From Granulicella aggregans (GTDB lineage: Bacteria; Acidobacteriota; Terriglobia; Terriglobales; Acidobacteriaceae), in assembly GCF_025685565.1 (NCBI RefSeq), contig NZ_JAGSYE010000001.1, positions 2,170,001-2,234,000 of the forward strand: DNA of 64,000 nt, written 5' to 3'. How positions within the stretch are numbered: position 1 is the stretch's first letter; the number at the start of each line of letters is the position of its first letter. Shown piece after piece: positions 25,718-34,865 of the stretch. Under the pieces are notes generated by a model. It saw only the letters and a list, made by a program, of their open reading frames with translations. It did not search any database and was not told the origin of the DNA. The position numbers were made by a program, and so were the translations under genes.

Positions 25718-26194
25718 TTAGATCAGTCCGATCGCGCGTCCCGCGATTCCGACTCCGCACCATAACAGCAAAGAGACAACAGCGACGACTCGTTGAGACA
25801 GGTTGGCCTCTGCGCTGGCGCGGAGAGCTGTCCTTCGATGCACGGTGAAGTAGAACACTACCGCTGCAGCAAGAAGCGCCATCTTCCAACGGAAGGCAGG
25901 ACTGTAGTAGCACTTCAGGGCTTCTTCCGAAAGCAGGCCGATGCCGGAGAGGATCATCAGCGAGAGGCTGATGAGAAGGATGCGGCCGAGGTCACGGCTG
26001 AGAATGGCGGCGGACTCGCCTTTGAGGCTGATGCCGAGTAGCCTGAGATCGAGCAAGAGAACGGATCCGCCCAGTGCGGCAAGCGCGACGAGATGCACCA
26101 TCTCGATGACCGCGAAGGCCCATTGGCTTGTCTGCGTAAAGTGGCCAATGGGCGATTGCGCCAACGCCTCGAACCAATGATGCGGTGAGAACAA
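25718..26194 (-). CDS. DUF6644-like integral membrane protein, copy 1
   Basis: 158 residues from a TTG at 26194, chosen because AAAGG precedes it and the product then aligns end to end with the upstream paralogue. About four hydrophobic helices, a conserved A-F-A-V-I-E-M-V-H-L-V near the start, L-D-L-R-L-L-G, N/S-P-A-F-R-W-K, and a G-R-A-I-G end. A longer frame to 26392 overlaps the upstream gene and is unlikely. The function is unknown. It is 19 bp from its paralogue, in one unit with the DUF6152 gene. Confidence 0.72.
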   Translation of the reverse strand: MFSPHHWFEALAQSPIGHFTQTSQWAFAVIEMVHLVALAALGGSVLLLDLRLLGISLKGESAAILSRDLGRILLISLSLMILSGIGLLSEEALKCYYSPAFRWKMALLAAAVVFYFTVHRRTALRASAEANLSQRVVAVVSLLLWCGVGIAGRAIGLI

Positions 26195-26213
26195 GATGAT
26201 CCTTTCTAGCGTT

Positions 26214-26711
26214 CTAGAAGTACGCGATCGCGCGACCGGCAACGATGATGCCACCCCAAAGCAGAAGAGATGAGCACGCAGCCACGCGTGCACGCCAGGG
26301 CGAGCGATGCTGAAGCTCCCATTCAGCCACGCGGCGGTAGACAGTCGTATGGAAGATGAGAGGGTTGAGGCCCACCAGTACGAGCAGCACAAGCTTCACA
26401 CGGAATGCGGGATTGAAGTAGTTCTTCGCGGCCTCGGCCCAGAAGAGCAGGAGGCCGCTGGCGAGCATGACGACGAATCCGGCCCATGTGAGCGGAAGCA
26501 CGGCGCGGGCGATGCGGGTAACAGGAATCTCCCGCAGAATCAGGCCAAGCATCCGCAGATCAAGGATCGAGATCGTCCCTACGAGCAGCGTAATGAACAG
26601 GACGTGGACCGATTCGATTACGGAGAACGCGTAGTCGGACTCGCGGATCATGGTGCCGATGTGCGAGTCGTAAAGTGTCTGGCAAAGATGCAGGAGAAGA
26701 GGTTGAGTCAT
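26214..26711 (-). CDS. DUF6644-like integral membrane protein, copy 2
   Basis: 165 residues with about four membrane helices. It shares with the downstream gene the motifs Y-A-F-S-V-I-E-S-V-H, I-L-D-L-R-M-L-G, Y-F-N-P-A-F-R-V-K and A-G-R-A-I-A, so the pair is a tandem duplication. DUF6644-like proteins often sit beside DUF6152 proteins in acidobacterial genomes, as here with a 51 bp gap. Histidines at the cytoplasmic or periplasmic ends of the helices could bind a cofactor, but this is speculation. Confidence 0.75.
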   Translation of the reverse strand: MTQPLLLHLCQTLYDSHIGTMIRESDYAFSVIESVHVLFITLLVGTISILDLRMLGLILREIPVTRIARAVLPLTWAGFVVMLASGLLLFWAEAAKNYFNPAFRVKLVLLVLVGLNPLIFHTTVYRRVAEWELQHRSPWRARVAACSSLLLWGGIIVAGRAIAYF

Positions 26712-26762
26712 AGGAAAAAGGCTGGCGCCGCGTGATGCGTCGGCGCCAGGGTTCGATGACTC

Positions 26763-27206
26763 CTAATTCTTCTTGCCAGGAAGAGCCCCCTGGTCCGTGC
26801 CGTTGTCGCCGGGGCCACCATCACCGGGGCTTCCACCGTAGACCGAGCGGCCATCCGGAAAGGTGACTCGGCGAGCGTCGATGAGATGGGAGCCGTCCTT
26901 CGCGCGATAGCCATCGACGACGATAGTGTCTCCGATCTTGAGGTCGCCCTTCTTCCAACCGCGGCGGCTTAGAGCGCCAGGGCCTGCCCCCTCGCAGCCC
27001 CAGTTCTGAGTCTTACCCTGTGCATCGACGATGTCGACGTAGAAGTATGAGTGGGGATTGGTCCACTCCACCTTGGTGATCTTGCCTACCAGTCGCGTAG
27101 GCTTGGAGCCGTCGAACTCGGCCGCAAAGGAGTGATGAGCGTATGCCGGGACTGATGAGAGCAGTGCGGCGATGACGAGCGGGACAGCTGAAAGTTTGAC
27201 GTTCAT
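26763..27206 (-). CDS. DUF6152 family secreted protein
   Basis: 147 residues: a signal peptide (1-23, ending A-Y-A-H-H), then A-H-H-S-F-A-A-E-F-D, G-K-I-T-K-V-E-W-T-N-P-H-S-Y-F-Y-V-D-I and W-G-C-E, the hallmarks of DUF6152, a small beta-barrel (OB-like) family. The start ATG follows AAAAAAGGATC. A Gly/Asp-rich tail closes the protein. The role is unknown; the H-H pair after the signal suggests metal binding. It is the first gene of a three-gene unit with two membrane proteins. Confidence 0.85.
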   Translation of the reverse strand: MNVKLSAVPLVIAALLSSVPAYAHHSFAAEFDGSKPTRLVGKITKVEWTNPHSYFYVDIVDAQGKTQNWGCEGAGPGALSRRGWKKGDLKIGDTIVVDGYRAKDGSHLIDARRVTFPDGRSVYGGSPGDGGPGDNGTDQGALPGKKN

Positions 27207-27278
27207 GCCAGATCCTTTTTTTAGGGTTGAAGAGGAATGCGGCTACTTCGTTGAAATAAATTGTTCAGCAAAATAAGA

Positions 27279-27304
27279 AAGCCCACTCTCTTCGGAATGG
27301 GCTT
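27279..27304 (-). terminator. Hairpin in the leader of the DUF6152 operon
   Basis: AAGCCCA and TGGGCTT flank a 12-base loop. On the reverse strand the stem is followed by TTTCTTATTTTG. It lies 73 bp before the DUF6152 start on the same strand, with no gene ending upstream, so it resembles the leader terminators at 3009 and 11608. The rest of 27207-27733 holds no convincing gene. Confidence 0.5.
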
Positions 27305-27733
27305 GCGATCGGTTGCACTCTGACTGTTCTTGCAAAGAGTTTTGTAGTCTCAGGAACTCAATTCTCTCGCGGTCGCGTGCACATCGAAGCTGTCCATTCC
27401 ATGGAGAGCGCGCCGCGACAACAAGACTTTACCGAGAGCAGGAACATATCCGAACTCTAGTCAAGGCGCGAACCGGTGTCAAGCAACGGGCTTGACTGCA
27501 TGGCAAGGATCGGCTAACTTCTTCGAATGCCCCGTATCTCTCTGATGCGCTGTTGTCGACTCTGTCGCTGAGTTTTTCTCGCGAGCAGTTTCCTGCGTCC
27601 CGCGCAGCAACGAGGCACTTTCCTCTTATTCAAATCTTCCTCCGCACAACTATTTTTCTTTCGCAGCAGTGCGAGGAATTTTCTGCAGGCATAGCGTATC
27701 CCGGGCGCTTGTTCCGGAGTGAAAGGAATTCCG

Positions 27734-28645
27734 TTGAGCTTTTCTACGTGTTTCAGAGCGGTTGCAGTGTCGACCTTGTTCCCCCTGATTACAGCGCTTG
27801 GAATACACGCGCAGACTGCAGCCAAGCCCGCGCCGGTAGACGCCACAGGCCGGGAAAACTCTCCATTTTGGCGCAATGAGGCCGACCTTCCCAAAGGGCC
27901 CGCGCCACGACTCGGATCGCACCCGGACCTTTCCGGTTACTGGATACCTTCGCACGCGAAAGCCGATACGCCAGTGGGCAATCTGGGCAAGGATTATCCC
28001 GGCTATAAGCTTCCATTTACGCCAGCGGGAGAGAAAGCGCATAAGTTCAACGTGGAGCACACGGTCGATCCCGAGGCACTGTGCATAGTTGGCGGCTTGC
28101 CTCGGCACAACGCGAGCGGGCTGCCATTTCAGCTACTGCAGGGGCAGGACCACGCTGTCTTTCTTTACTGGTACACGACTTATCGCCTGGTGCCCTTTGA
28201 TGGACGCAAACACTCCGAAGATCCTGATCCTTCCTTCTTCGGCGAAGAGATAGGGTCGTGGGATGGAGATACCTTTGTGGTCGATTCCATCGGCTTCAAA
28301 CAGGACCGCACCTGGGCCGATGAAAACGCCGATCCGCATAGCGACGCACAGAAGGTGACAGAGCGGTGGACGCGGCCGGACATTGGGCATCTGCATCTCG
28401 AGATGGTCGTGAATGATCCGCTGTTTTATACGGAGCCGATCCACTATCAGCGCACTTGGCTTTTGGGCAAGCCAGGCGACGAAGTGCGGGAGTATTCGTG
28501 CTCAGAGGACAACGTCGATGGACCGCACCTTGGCCCTGGGCCAGGCCTTATTGGTGCTGATGGCCAACGTGGATACGACAAGCTGACGCCACTGCCACCA
28601 CCACCGTCGAAGGACCACCCTGCGGTGACATCCATACCGGACTAA
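27734..28645 (+). CDS. Secreted protein of unknown function (acidobacterial family)
   Basis: 303 residues from a TTG at 27734 behind AAAGGA; a GTG at 27719 has no usable ribosome site. A signal peptide (ends I-H-A-Q) is followed by P-D-L-S-G-Y-W and a domain with W-D-G-D-T-F-V-V-D-S-I-G-F, D-R-T-W, P-H-S-D-A-Q-K-V-T-E-R-W and G-H-L-H-L-E-M-V. This pattern recurs in many acidobacterial secreted proteins that occur near DUF6152/DUF6644 genes. No enzymatic function is known to me. The next gene on the strand starts 51 bp later. Confidence 0.75.
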   Translation: MSFSTCFRAVAVSTLFPLITALGIHAQTAAKPAPVDATGRENSPFWRNEADLPKGPAPRLGSHPDLSGYWIPSHAKADTPVGNLGKDYPGYKLPFTPAGEKAHKFNVEHTVDPEALCIVGGLPRHNASGLPFQLLQGQDHAVFLYWYTTYRLVPFDGRKHSEDPDPSFFGEEIGSWDGDTFVVDSIGFKQDRTWADENADPHSDAQKVTERWTRPDIGHLHLEMVVNDPLFYTEPIHYQRTWLLGKPGDEVREYSCSEDNVDGPHLGPGPGLIGADGQRGYDKLTPLPPPPSKDHPAVTSIPD

Positions 28646-28696
28646 CAATTCTTCGTGGGTCGAAGCTTCAAAGTAGTAGGAACGAGAAAGAGATTT

Positions 28697-29485
28697 ATGG
28701 CACCTAAGATTTCACCCGGCGGTTGGAACGCACCCGCGACCATTGCAGCAATTATTACCCTTGGCAGCGCCCTTTCGTCGCCGGCGCAGGCGCACACCAA
28801 GCCTGCTCCTTCTGCCGGTGTGGAGGAGCTATGCTCGATCACCTTCGATAAGGATGTTCTGCGTCCGGCGCGTGTCGAGAACAGCGCAGCCGCCTGTCTC
28901 AAACAGGCTGCCGAACGCCTCAAGACCAACCCGGACAAGAAGCTCGTTCTGGTTGGGGTGAAGGATCCTGCAAAGGACCATGAGCCAACGGGCGCTGGCT
29001 CAGACCGCGAGGAGGAGGATGCAAGTGGCTTCGATGTGCGTCTCGAAGATCTCTCGGCTTACCGGGCGGTCAATACGAAGTGGTATCTCGTGAAGTACCT
29101 TAACGCAGATCCGAAGCGCATCGTGCCAACAACCGACGAGACCTACTTTGCCCAGACGGTGACGTTCTACCTCGTGCCTGCTTCAGCAGACTTCAACCAT
29201 AACTTCCTTGGCACAACGAAGACGAACGAAAAGCCTTGCACCATCACGCCGTGCTATTCACCCGACGAAGAGACGCTAACGCCGCAGCATCGGCCGCGGA
29301 TTCTTACGGGCGCAGTGGATGGATCGCCCGCCGAGATCGAAGCGGAGAAGAAGGAGCTTGCTGCTCTGCAGCATCATCACAAATCGATCGATATGGAAGG
29401 CTCGGCCGGAGAGGTCGCGCTGACACCGCTGCCTGAACCGCCGACGCCTGAGCACCCTGCGACCGTATCGATCGTGCCCCGGTAG
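28697..29485 (+). CDS. Secreted OmpA-like/unknown protein
   Basis: 262 residues from the ATG at 28697 behind AGAAAGAGA. The signal peptide ends A-Q-A. A domain at about 35-150 has S-I-T-F-D-K-D...L-R-P-A-R-V-E-N, L-K-Q-A-A-E-R-L-K, K-L-V-L-V-G-V, and L-S-A-Y-R-A-V-N-T-K-W-Y-L-V. This resembles the OmpA C-terminal fold (start strand, then R-A-x-x-V-x-x-Y-L), but the key Asp and Arg pattern is imperfect. The tail ends P-E-H-P-A-T-V-S-I-V-P, like the preceding gene product (H-P-A-V-T-S-I-P), which hints that the two work together. Confidence 0.65.
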   Translation: MAPKISPGGWNAPATIAAIITLGSALSSPAQAHTKPAPSAGVEELCSITFDKDVLRPARVENSAAACLKQAAERLKTNPDKKLVLVGVKDPAKDHEPTGAGSDREEEDASGFDVRLEDLSAYRAVNTKWYLVKYLNADPKRIVPTTDETYFAQTVTFYLVPASADFNHNFLGTTKTNEKPCTITPCYSPDEETLTPQHRPRILTGAVDGSPAEIEAEKKELAALQHHHKSIDMEGSAGEVALTPLPEPPTPEHPATVSIVPR

Positions 29486-29572
29486 TTGCTTATACGCCTT
29501 AGTGGCTAGAGCGCGACAGCATCACTGCGCGCTACGGAATTGCTGCGCAAGCTCCGAGGATGACTTTGACTT

Positions 29573-30115
29573 CTAGTGACGGTTGTATTGGTCCAGGGAG
29601 GAAAAGCTGCGGCTCCACATTCGGTCGAGATACAAAGTCCCTTTCAGGTGATCGATCTCGTGTTGGAGGATGCGTGCGTACCATCCCTCAGCTTCGATCT
29701 CCCGGAGCTCTCCGGTCTCGTTGAAGGCACGGACTCTGACTCTGTAGGCGCGGGGCACCAAGGCCACGAAGCCGGGCAGGCTGAGACAGCCTTCGAAGAA
29801 GGTTAAGTCCGGAGGCGATAACGGCTCAATCTCTGGATTGATCAGGACGTGGAAAGGCACGGGAAGGCGTTCTCGTTCCAGCAGTTCCTCAGGTGTAAGA
29901 GTGGCCTGATACTCCGCTTTGTCCTCGATGATCGCCAGTTGCAGCGGCTCCCCGATCTGCGGTGCGGCCAGGCCAACACCAGGAGCATCGGCCAGGGTCT
30001 CGCGCATGTATTCGATCAACTCGCGAATCCGGTTGCTACCGATCTCCTCGGCTCGAAGCGGCATTGCCACGCCGCGCAGCACAGGTTCACCGGCACTGGC
30101 TATCTTGAGTCGCAT
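29573..30115 (-). CDS. def: Peptide deformylase
   Basis: 180 residues from the ATG at 30115; a GTG at 30124 is also open, closer to AGGAG. All three family motifs are present: G-V-G-L-A-A-P-Q-I-G, E-G-C-L-S-L-P-G (metal-ligand Cys) and H-E-I-D-H-L (two His ligands and catalytic Glu). It removes the N-formyl group from nascent proteins with a divalent metal. It lies 27 bp after the cysteine dioxygenase-rhodanese gene on the same strand and may be co-transcribed. Bacteria often carry several copies; no fmt gene is next to this one. Confidence 0.93.
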   Translation of the reverse strand: MRLKIASAGEPVLRGVAMPLRAEEIGSNRIRELIEYMRETLADAPGVGLAAPQIGEPLQLAIIEDKAEYQATLTPEELLERERLPVPFHVLINPEIEPLSPPDLTFFEGCLSLPGFVALVPRAYRVRVRAFNETGELREIEAEGWYARILQHEIDHLKGTLYLDRMWSRSFSSLDQYNRH

Positions 30116-30142
30116 CTGCGTCACTACTCCTAGTCACTACTC

Positions 30143-31096
30143 TTAGGATTGCTGCAAGGTTGCCAGACCTGCTTTGCGCCATGCATGAAATCCACCGACT
30201 ACGTCCGTTGCGCGCCAGAGCCCGAGATCCTGAAGCGCCGCGGCAGCGAGGCTTGAAGTGTAGCCTTCGGAGCAGAACACGATCACCTGAAGGTCATGAT
30301 CGGTCGCGACCGGGAGGCGAGCGCTGGACGCAGGGTCGAAGCGCCATTCGAGCACGTTGCGCTCGACGATCAATGCGCCGGGAATACTCCCCTCGATAGT
30401 GCGCTGGCGCTCGGGGCGAATGTCAACGAGGATTGCCCCTGAGTCTGTCACCGCGTCATAGGCTTCGTCGGGGGATAGCCGCCGCAATCTTGCACGCGCG
30501 GCTGCAAGCATCTCGTCAATCGTCGAAGCATCGCTCTGCTTCAAGGCTCCAGGTCTTTGGTTTTGCCAGTCACGATCAAGCGCCTGATTGCTAAGCGATT
30601 GCGCACGCTCGGAAGCGCGCTCACGCGGAATCAGTTCACTGCCGTCCAACTCATATTCGTTCATCTCGTCGAGCGGAGGCGAGTACGCATGAATGCTTAC
30701 GGCGGGTGCGAGGGAGACGTTTCGGACGTCGTGCGCGTAATCAGAGCCGAACGCCTGCGGCTGGCCCGGATGGATCACATGGGGCTGCTCACCGAATCGA
30801 TGCTCTTCAAGCGTGCCGGTTGAAATGACAAAGGCTCCGGCGGAGTCGCCGTGGTCGTGGAAGCCGGTAGATTGCCCGGGCAGCCAGCTGATCACCCAGA
30901 TGTCATAATCCGTGCCGTGGTGCAGACGCTCGTACCAGCGCTCGTCGGTGCGCAGACGCACCCGATCGATCCATCCATCCGACGATGCGAACTGTAAGAC
31001 GATGTCGGCGAGCTCTTCAGGTGTCTTCAAGGTTGAGGCTGGTAGCAGCGATGTATTGTTCTTCGTTACAAAGGCTTCTTGTGTTGCGAGGTGCAT
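30143..31096 (-). CDS. Cysteine dioxygenase-type cupin fused to a rhodanese domain
   Basis: 317 residues, ATG behind GGAGAGACG. Residues about 20-150 are a cysteine dioxygenase-like cupin: W-L-P-G-Q-S-T-G-F-H80-D-H82-G-D-S-x-G-A-F-V and H122 in Y-A-H-D-V, the three His needed for Fe(II). Residues about 195-315 are a rhodanese domain: I-L-V-D-I-R-P, G-S-I-P-G-A, and the active-site loop C275-S-E-G-Y-T-S-S, then G-G-F-H-A-W. It could oxidise cysteine or another thiol and pass or protect sulfane sulfur. The fusion joins the cysteine oxidation and sulfur transfer steps in one chain. There is no signal peptide. Confidence 0.88.
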   Translation of the reverse strand: MHLATQEAFVTKNNTSLLPASTLKTPEELADIVLQFASSDGWIDRVRLRTDERWYERLHHGTDYDIWVISWLPGQSTGFHDHGDSAGAFVISTGTLEEHRFGEQPHVIHPGQPQAFGSDYAHDVRNVSLAPAVSIHAYSPPLDEMNEYELDGSELIPRERASERAQSLSNQALDRDWQNQRPGALKQSDASTIDEMLAAARARLRRLSPDEAYDAVTDSGAILVDIRPERQRTIEGSIPGALIVERNVLEWRFDPASSARLPVATDHDLQVIVFCSEGYTSSLAAAALQDLGLWRATDVVGGFHAWRKAGLATLQQS

Positions 31097-32187
31097 AGCG
31101 TCTCTCCAGCGGCTAAGCCGCCATACAACAAGGTCGCGTAGGGATGCGCACCTCTTGACGGCTCTATGGGCAAACTATGGGAGTAATTCGGGAGAGTTGC
31201 TGAGATGGCGTCTCAGAGATATCTGAGAATGTCGCGGCTCACCCAAGAAGGGGTTGTGGGCAGCGACAACATTGAAGAAGAACAAGCACCATACCACGAC
31301 GCTAGCATGGGCTGAGGAACCGGGTCAATCTTCTGACCCTCGACAAAAGTGGTACGCAAGTCGCACCGGCGGCTCCATCGAAGGCTAGAGGTCGACGAGT
31401 CTGCCAACTCTTCCGTGAGGTGCACATGCCTCGAGGCCCAGTGATAACAGCTCCGCCATCGTAGTAATGCTCGGCTCATTCGGTCGCAGCGAATCAGCCG
31501 CGCATGTTGCTGTGCATTCGTATTGTCCCGCTTCGCGTCGAGCTGCCTTTCGGTTTTGCAACCTATTCAGTTGGACGATAAAATCCACCCGGATTTCCCC
31601 CCATACCTATGCGCGAGTTGAGTCTCTGAGGATCCGATGGGGAAACGTGTGGGTGGGACGGTCGACCTCATGCCCGCGAAAAACCCGGTTAACTTGCTTC
31701 TTATGAAACATCATCGTCCCTGGGAGGCTTTCCCGGCGACCTGCCTTTGATCAGGCCTAAGATTCAGCCAGTTCGCCAAGGAGCTGCACCTCGAGGATGC
31801 AGCGGTCAATCGCCTGAGCGTGAGCCTCTAACATCCCGACGGAGGTTCATGACGGCTGAGGCCGGAGGGTTCTAAGCGACGCGCCTCAGCCTTGAAACCT
31901 TCGCTGCCGATGTCCATTTGGAGATTAGTTGCCGGAGTTCTTCATGTTATGACCAAGGACAGCAACTATACGTAACGGTTTTTATCAGGCGTTCTGGATA
32001 ATTCCAAGACAATGAGTTATTGCGAATGCGGTCCTTATAGACGTTATCGGATGTAGAGATATCCTCAGCCAGGCCAGCCGAAGGTCGACCCGCAGAGCAG
32101 CGAGGATGGGATGCGAGTTTCCCAATGATTCAATCCCAGAGAGCACCTTTGGTGAGCATGCCATGACGGAAGTGAACAGCATTGCCG
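31097..32187. other. Non-coding or degenerate region
   Basis: About 1.1 kb without a convincing gene. Short frames on both strands lack ribosome sites and domains. A stretch near 31765-31835 reads like a short decayed coding piece on the + strand (F-A-K-E-L-H-L-E-D-A-A-V-N-R-L) but cannot be assigned. A weak match to the 16-bp dyad seen downstream occurs at 31913-31928. Confidence 0.4.
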
Positions 32188-33594
32188 TTACCTCTGCAGA
32201 TGCAGTCCACGGCGTTTCTCCCTATGGGAAATGCGTTCCTGGCCCGATGTGAGTTCGGCGGAAACGGGCTGACATGTTCGACCGGATCGGCGTTTCAAGA
32301 GGCTTGAGACCCGAAAAAGTCCCCAGGCAGCCGCACGCAGCGTGATCATTGCCGAACATAGAACTACTGTTCCAAGCAGCTTCCTTGGACGGGTGCGCGA
32401 GTACACCACGTTCGTGAGCCATGCGGGAACGGTGTAAACCCGCGCCGTGAGGAAGATGCCAAGAAAAGAGCGGACTGGAGACTCGTAATAAAGCTTCTCG
32501 ATCAGACTGTTGAAGTAGCGCCCCATCCCGCTTACACGCATGTCGTAGACAAATCGTGCAAGCGCCGGAATCTTCTCTCTATGCTGATACCGGACGATGA
32601 GCGCGCTGCCCTCTTCCGCGTGACGCAACGCAGCCGTCACGCCGTTTCCGGTAATCGGGTCTGACTGAGACGCAGCCTCACCGATGATGATCCAGTTGGG
32701 GCCACAGACACCGCTGTAGGTCCGGCAGAGAAATGACGTAGCGGCCACATGCTCGACCGGGGACTGCTCGGTGATCTCCGATAAGCGCGTAAACCTGCTC
32801 ATCTGCGTTGAAAGTATCTCGGCGTTGCTCAGCCCCGCAGCGCGCTGCTGCTTGGCTTTTGATCCGGGTGCGACATAGCCGATGCTGCTTACGCCGGGGC
32901 TGACTGGAATCTCCCAGATCCATTCCATGTACTCGTCCCCGGAGCTGAGCGTGTAGAGGGTAGTGCCTTCGACCCATTCGTCGGTAGGAAAGTGGGCCCA
33001 CAGCGCAATCTTTCTCGGTCCGTAAGACGCCGATGGAAGATTGAACTCTCGTCCAAGCAGGCTTGCGGCCGCGCCGGACGCATCCACCACCCAGCGAGGA
33101 CGAATAGCACGTGCGCCGGAGGTCTGCACGGAAAGAATCCTGCCATCGCGGACCTCGAATCCGATGGCACGTTCGTGCAGCGTCACCGTTCCCTGGGCGC
33201 GTACCTCCTCCTGCAACAATGCGTGGATCTGCAGTCGGTCCAGGTGCAACGTGCGCGTCTCAACGTTCCAGGGACGCTCGGCGAGCCACGCCCCAGGAAG
33301 GAACTCCTCCTGCGTACCATCCACAGCCGTCACAGTGATGTGACGCTTGAAGGTCGCTGCCCCGGTGCTGACCAGCTCTTCCATCGGAAGTCCGAGCTGC
33401 GCGAACAACAGCGGTGCCGACCAATCGAGAGATTCTCCAATAATTTTCGTGAAGTTCTCTCGCGGTTCAAGGCAGATCACCTTCAGGCCTGCGCGGGTCA
33501 GATGGATCGCTGCAGCGAGCCCGGACAAGCCGCCGCCGATGACGACAACGTCCGCCTGAACTTCTGTATCGATCTCTTGTAGTGCGTCTAGCAT
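32188..33594 (-). CDS. FAD-dependent oxidoreductase (halogenase/geranylgeranyl-reductase-like)
   Basis: 468 residues. The dinucleotide fold V-V-V-I-G-G-G-L-S-G-L-A-A-A-I-H-L is at 16-32. There is a middle V-V-D-A-S-G-A segment and the C-terminal FAD motif G-E-A-A-S-Q-S-D-P-I-T-G-N-G-V-T-A-A. This layout is shared by flavin-dependent halogenases, hydroxylases and geranylgeranyl reductases. The lysine-bearing W-x-W-x-I-P halogenase motif appears only as W-I-W-E-I-P, so halogenation is unproven. A hydrophobic, basic C-terminus may sit at the membrane. The 16-bp dyad lies 73 bp upstream of its start. Confidence 0.82.
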   Translation of the reverse strand: MLDALQEIDTEVQADVVVIGGGLSGLAAAIHLTRAGLKVICLEPRENFTKIIGESLDWSAPLLFAQLGLPMEELVSTGAATFKRHITVTAVDGTQEEFLPGAWLAERPWNVETRTLHLDRLQIHALLQEEVRAQGTVTLHERAIGFEVRDGRILSVQTSGARAIRPRWVVDASGAAASLLGREFNLPSASYGPRKIALWAHFPTDEWVEGTTLYTLSSGDEYMEWIWEIPVSPGVSSIGYVAPGSKAKQQRAAGLSNAEILSTQMSRFTRLSEITEQSPVEHVAATSFLCRTYSGVCGPNWIIIGEAASQSDPITGNGVTAALRHAEEGSALIVRYQHREKIPALARFVYDMRVSGMGRYFNSLIEKLYYESPVRSFLGIFLTARVYTVPAWLTNVVYSRTRPRKLLGTVVLCSAMITLRAAAWGLFRVSSLLKRRSGRTCQPVSAELTSGQERISHREKRRGLHLQR

Positions 33595-33666
33595 GTGTTT
33601 TGGAATTTACAGAGAAGCCTGCACCATTTCAGGAATAAAGCTACAAGACTGCTCTAGAGTTGAGTA

Positions 33667-33682
33667 TCCATCGAAAGGTTGA
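33667..33682. promoter_or_regulatory. 16-bp dyad, site 1 of 5
   Basis: TCCATC-GAAA-GGTTGA. Half-sites TCCATC and TCAACC (on the other strand) face each other over four bases. It lies between the TSUP permease gene and the FAD oxidoreductase, upstream of the latter (-). The same dyad precedes four other units in the next 13 kb. Confidence 0.6.
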
Positions 33683-33726
33683 GACATGCGAAAGAATCGA
33701 CGTGGTGGGCATCTCTTCTCTCTGCG

Positions 33727-34773
33727 TTAAGACGATGGAATATTCTCCGGCAGGTATCGCCGCGCTCGGCTCATGGCGAAGTCGATGGAGCCGCAAATGA
33801 TCAACGTTGCCAGCGAGACCCAAAGCACCGGCGGGGGCAACGGTACCAGAACGATTGTGCTGATGAACTCCAAGGCGATGAGGAACAGGAGAAGATGCAC
33901 GATGGAGTGCCTCTTCATCTGCGAGCAGATCAACGCCCCAAGCGGCGCCGCAACGACGGCTATCGGGACAGCCGCAAGCCAGTACCCCATCACGGCAGGC
34001 GAGAAGTCCTTCAGCAGGAAGAGATGGAGCAGGAAACCGGGAATCGTCACCATGGTCATAAGGACCACGGTTGTGGGCGTGACGATCTTTTCGTCGACGC
34101 GAAACAGCAGCACCATGACCATAAAGACAATTGAATTTTCGCCAGTCCCAACGAGGGCGCTGACCACACCGCCCAGCAAACCTGCGAGGACAAGAATCAT
34201 CTTCTCTCTTGGGCCGAAGATCGGCATCGCTCGGTTGCGAAGAACGTCTTTCTCTCGATTCACTAGCAGGAGCGCTACGGCCATGCTGCTCACCAGCACG
34301 GTGAACGAGGTGCGCACAAAGATCGGCGGGATGCGAGGCGCAACGAAGACGGCCCCAAGCGCGACTCCCAGAATGCCGGGTACCCCCGCATAGAGCCAAG
34401 CTCTCCGCTCAATCGGGATGCGGAGGTACAGGATGCTTACAGTCGCGGCACCCATCCCGATGCTTTGGATGGCAAGCGAAAAGTTTCGCGCATCGCGCGG
34501 CGCAATGTGAAGCAGCTTGGTGAAGATCGGAAAAGCGATGGCTCCGCCGCCCTCACTGGTTCCACCGCCGACGAGAGAACCGAAGACCATCGTCAGTGCC
34601 ACCCGCCAATCCACAAGCAGGTGATGAATTGCGAGACGGCCTCCAAAGACGAGCCACGCAATCCAGACAATCAAAGCGACCAGAAGACTAAATTGGATCG
34701 CTCTCTTTGCGCGGCGCGGCGGTGCTGTCGATGCTTGAGATAGTGGCAAAGCTTCGAGTTCGGGAGTCGTCAT
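33727..34773 (-). CDS. TauE/SafE (TSUP) family permease
   Basis: 348 residues from the ATG at 34773; a GTG at 34788 is open and neither has a clear ribosome site. About eight to nine membrane helices. The N-terminal repeat has G-S-L-V-G-G-G-T-S-E-G-G-G-A-I-A-F-P-I-F and the second repeat A-G-L-L-G-G-V-V-S-A-L-V-G-T-G-E-N. TSUP members export or import sulfite, sulfoacetate, taurine or other organic anions. The glycine-rich G-G-G-T-S-E-G-G-G loop is typical. It follows the DUF3179 and dehalogenase-like genes with a 92 bp gap on the same strand. Confidence 0.88.
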   Translation of the reverse strand: MTTPELEALPLSQASTAPPRRAKRAIQFSLLVALIVWIAWLVFGGRLAIHHLLVDWRVALTMVFGSLVGGGTSEGGGAIAFPIFTKLLHIAPRDARNFSLAIQSIGMGAATVSILYLRIPIERRAWLYAGVPGILGVALGAVFVAPRIPPIFVRTSFTVLVSSMAVALLLVNREKDVLRNRAMPIFGPREKMILVLAGLLGGVVSALVGTGENSIVFMVMVLLFRVDEKIVTPTTVVLMTMVTIPGFLLHLFLLKDFSPAVMGYWLAAVPIAVVAAPLGALICSQMKRHSIVHLLLFLIALEFISTIVLVPLPPPVLWVSLATLIICGSIDFAMSRARRYLPENIPSS

Positions 34774-34865
34774 GCGCAGGCGGGGCACCAGGTTTCATCT
34801 ATCTCGAAAAGCGGAAATCACGGTACGTTTGAAGGGAAGTTTATAGCACGTCCCCGGAGTTCTGC

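Noticed and set aside
31913..31928. Possible sixth copy of the 16-bp dyad (TCCATT-TGGA-GATTAG)
   Set aside because: The right half-site departs from the consensus at its end and no gene start lies close by.
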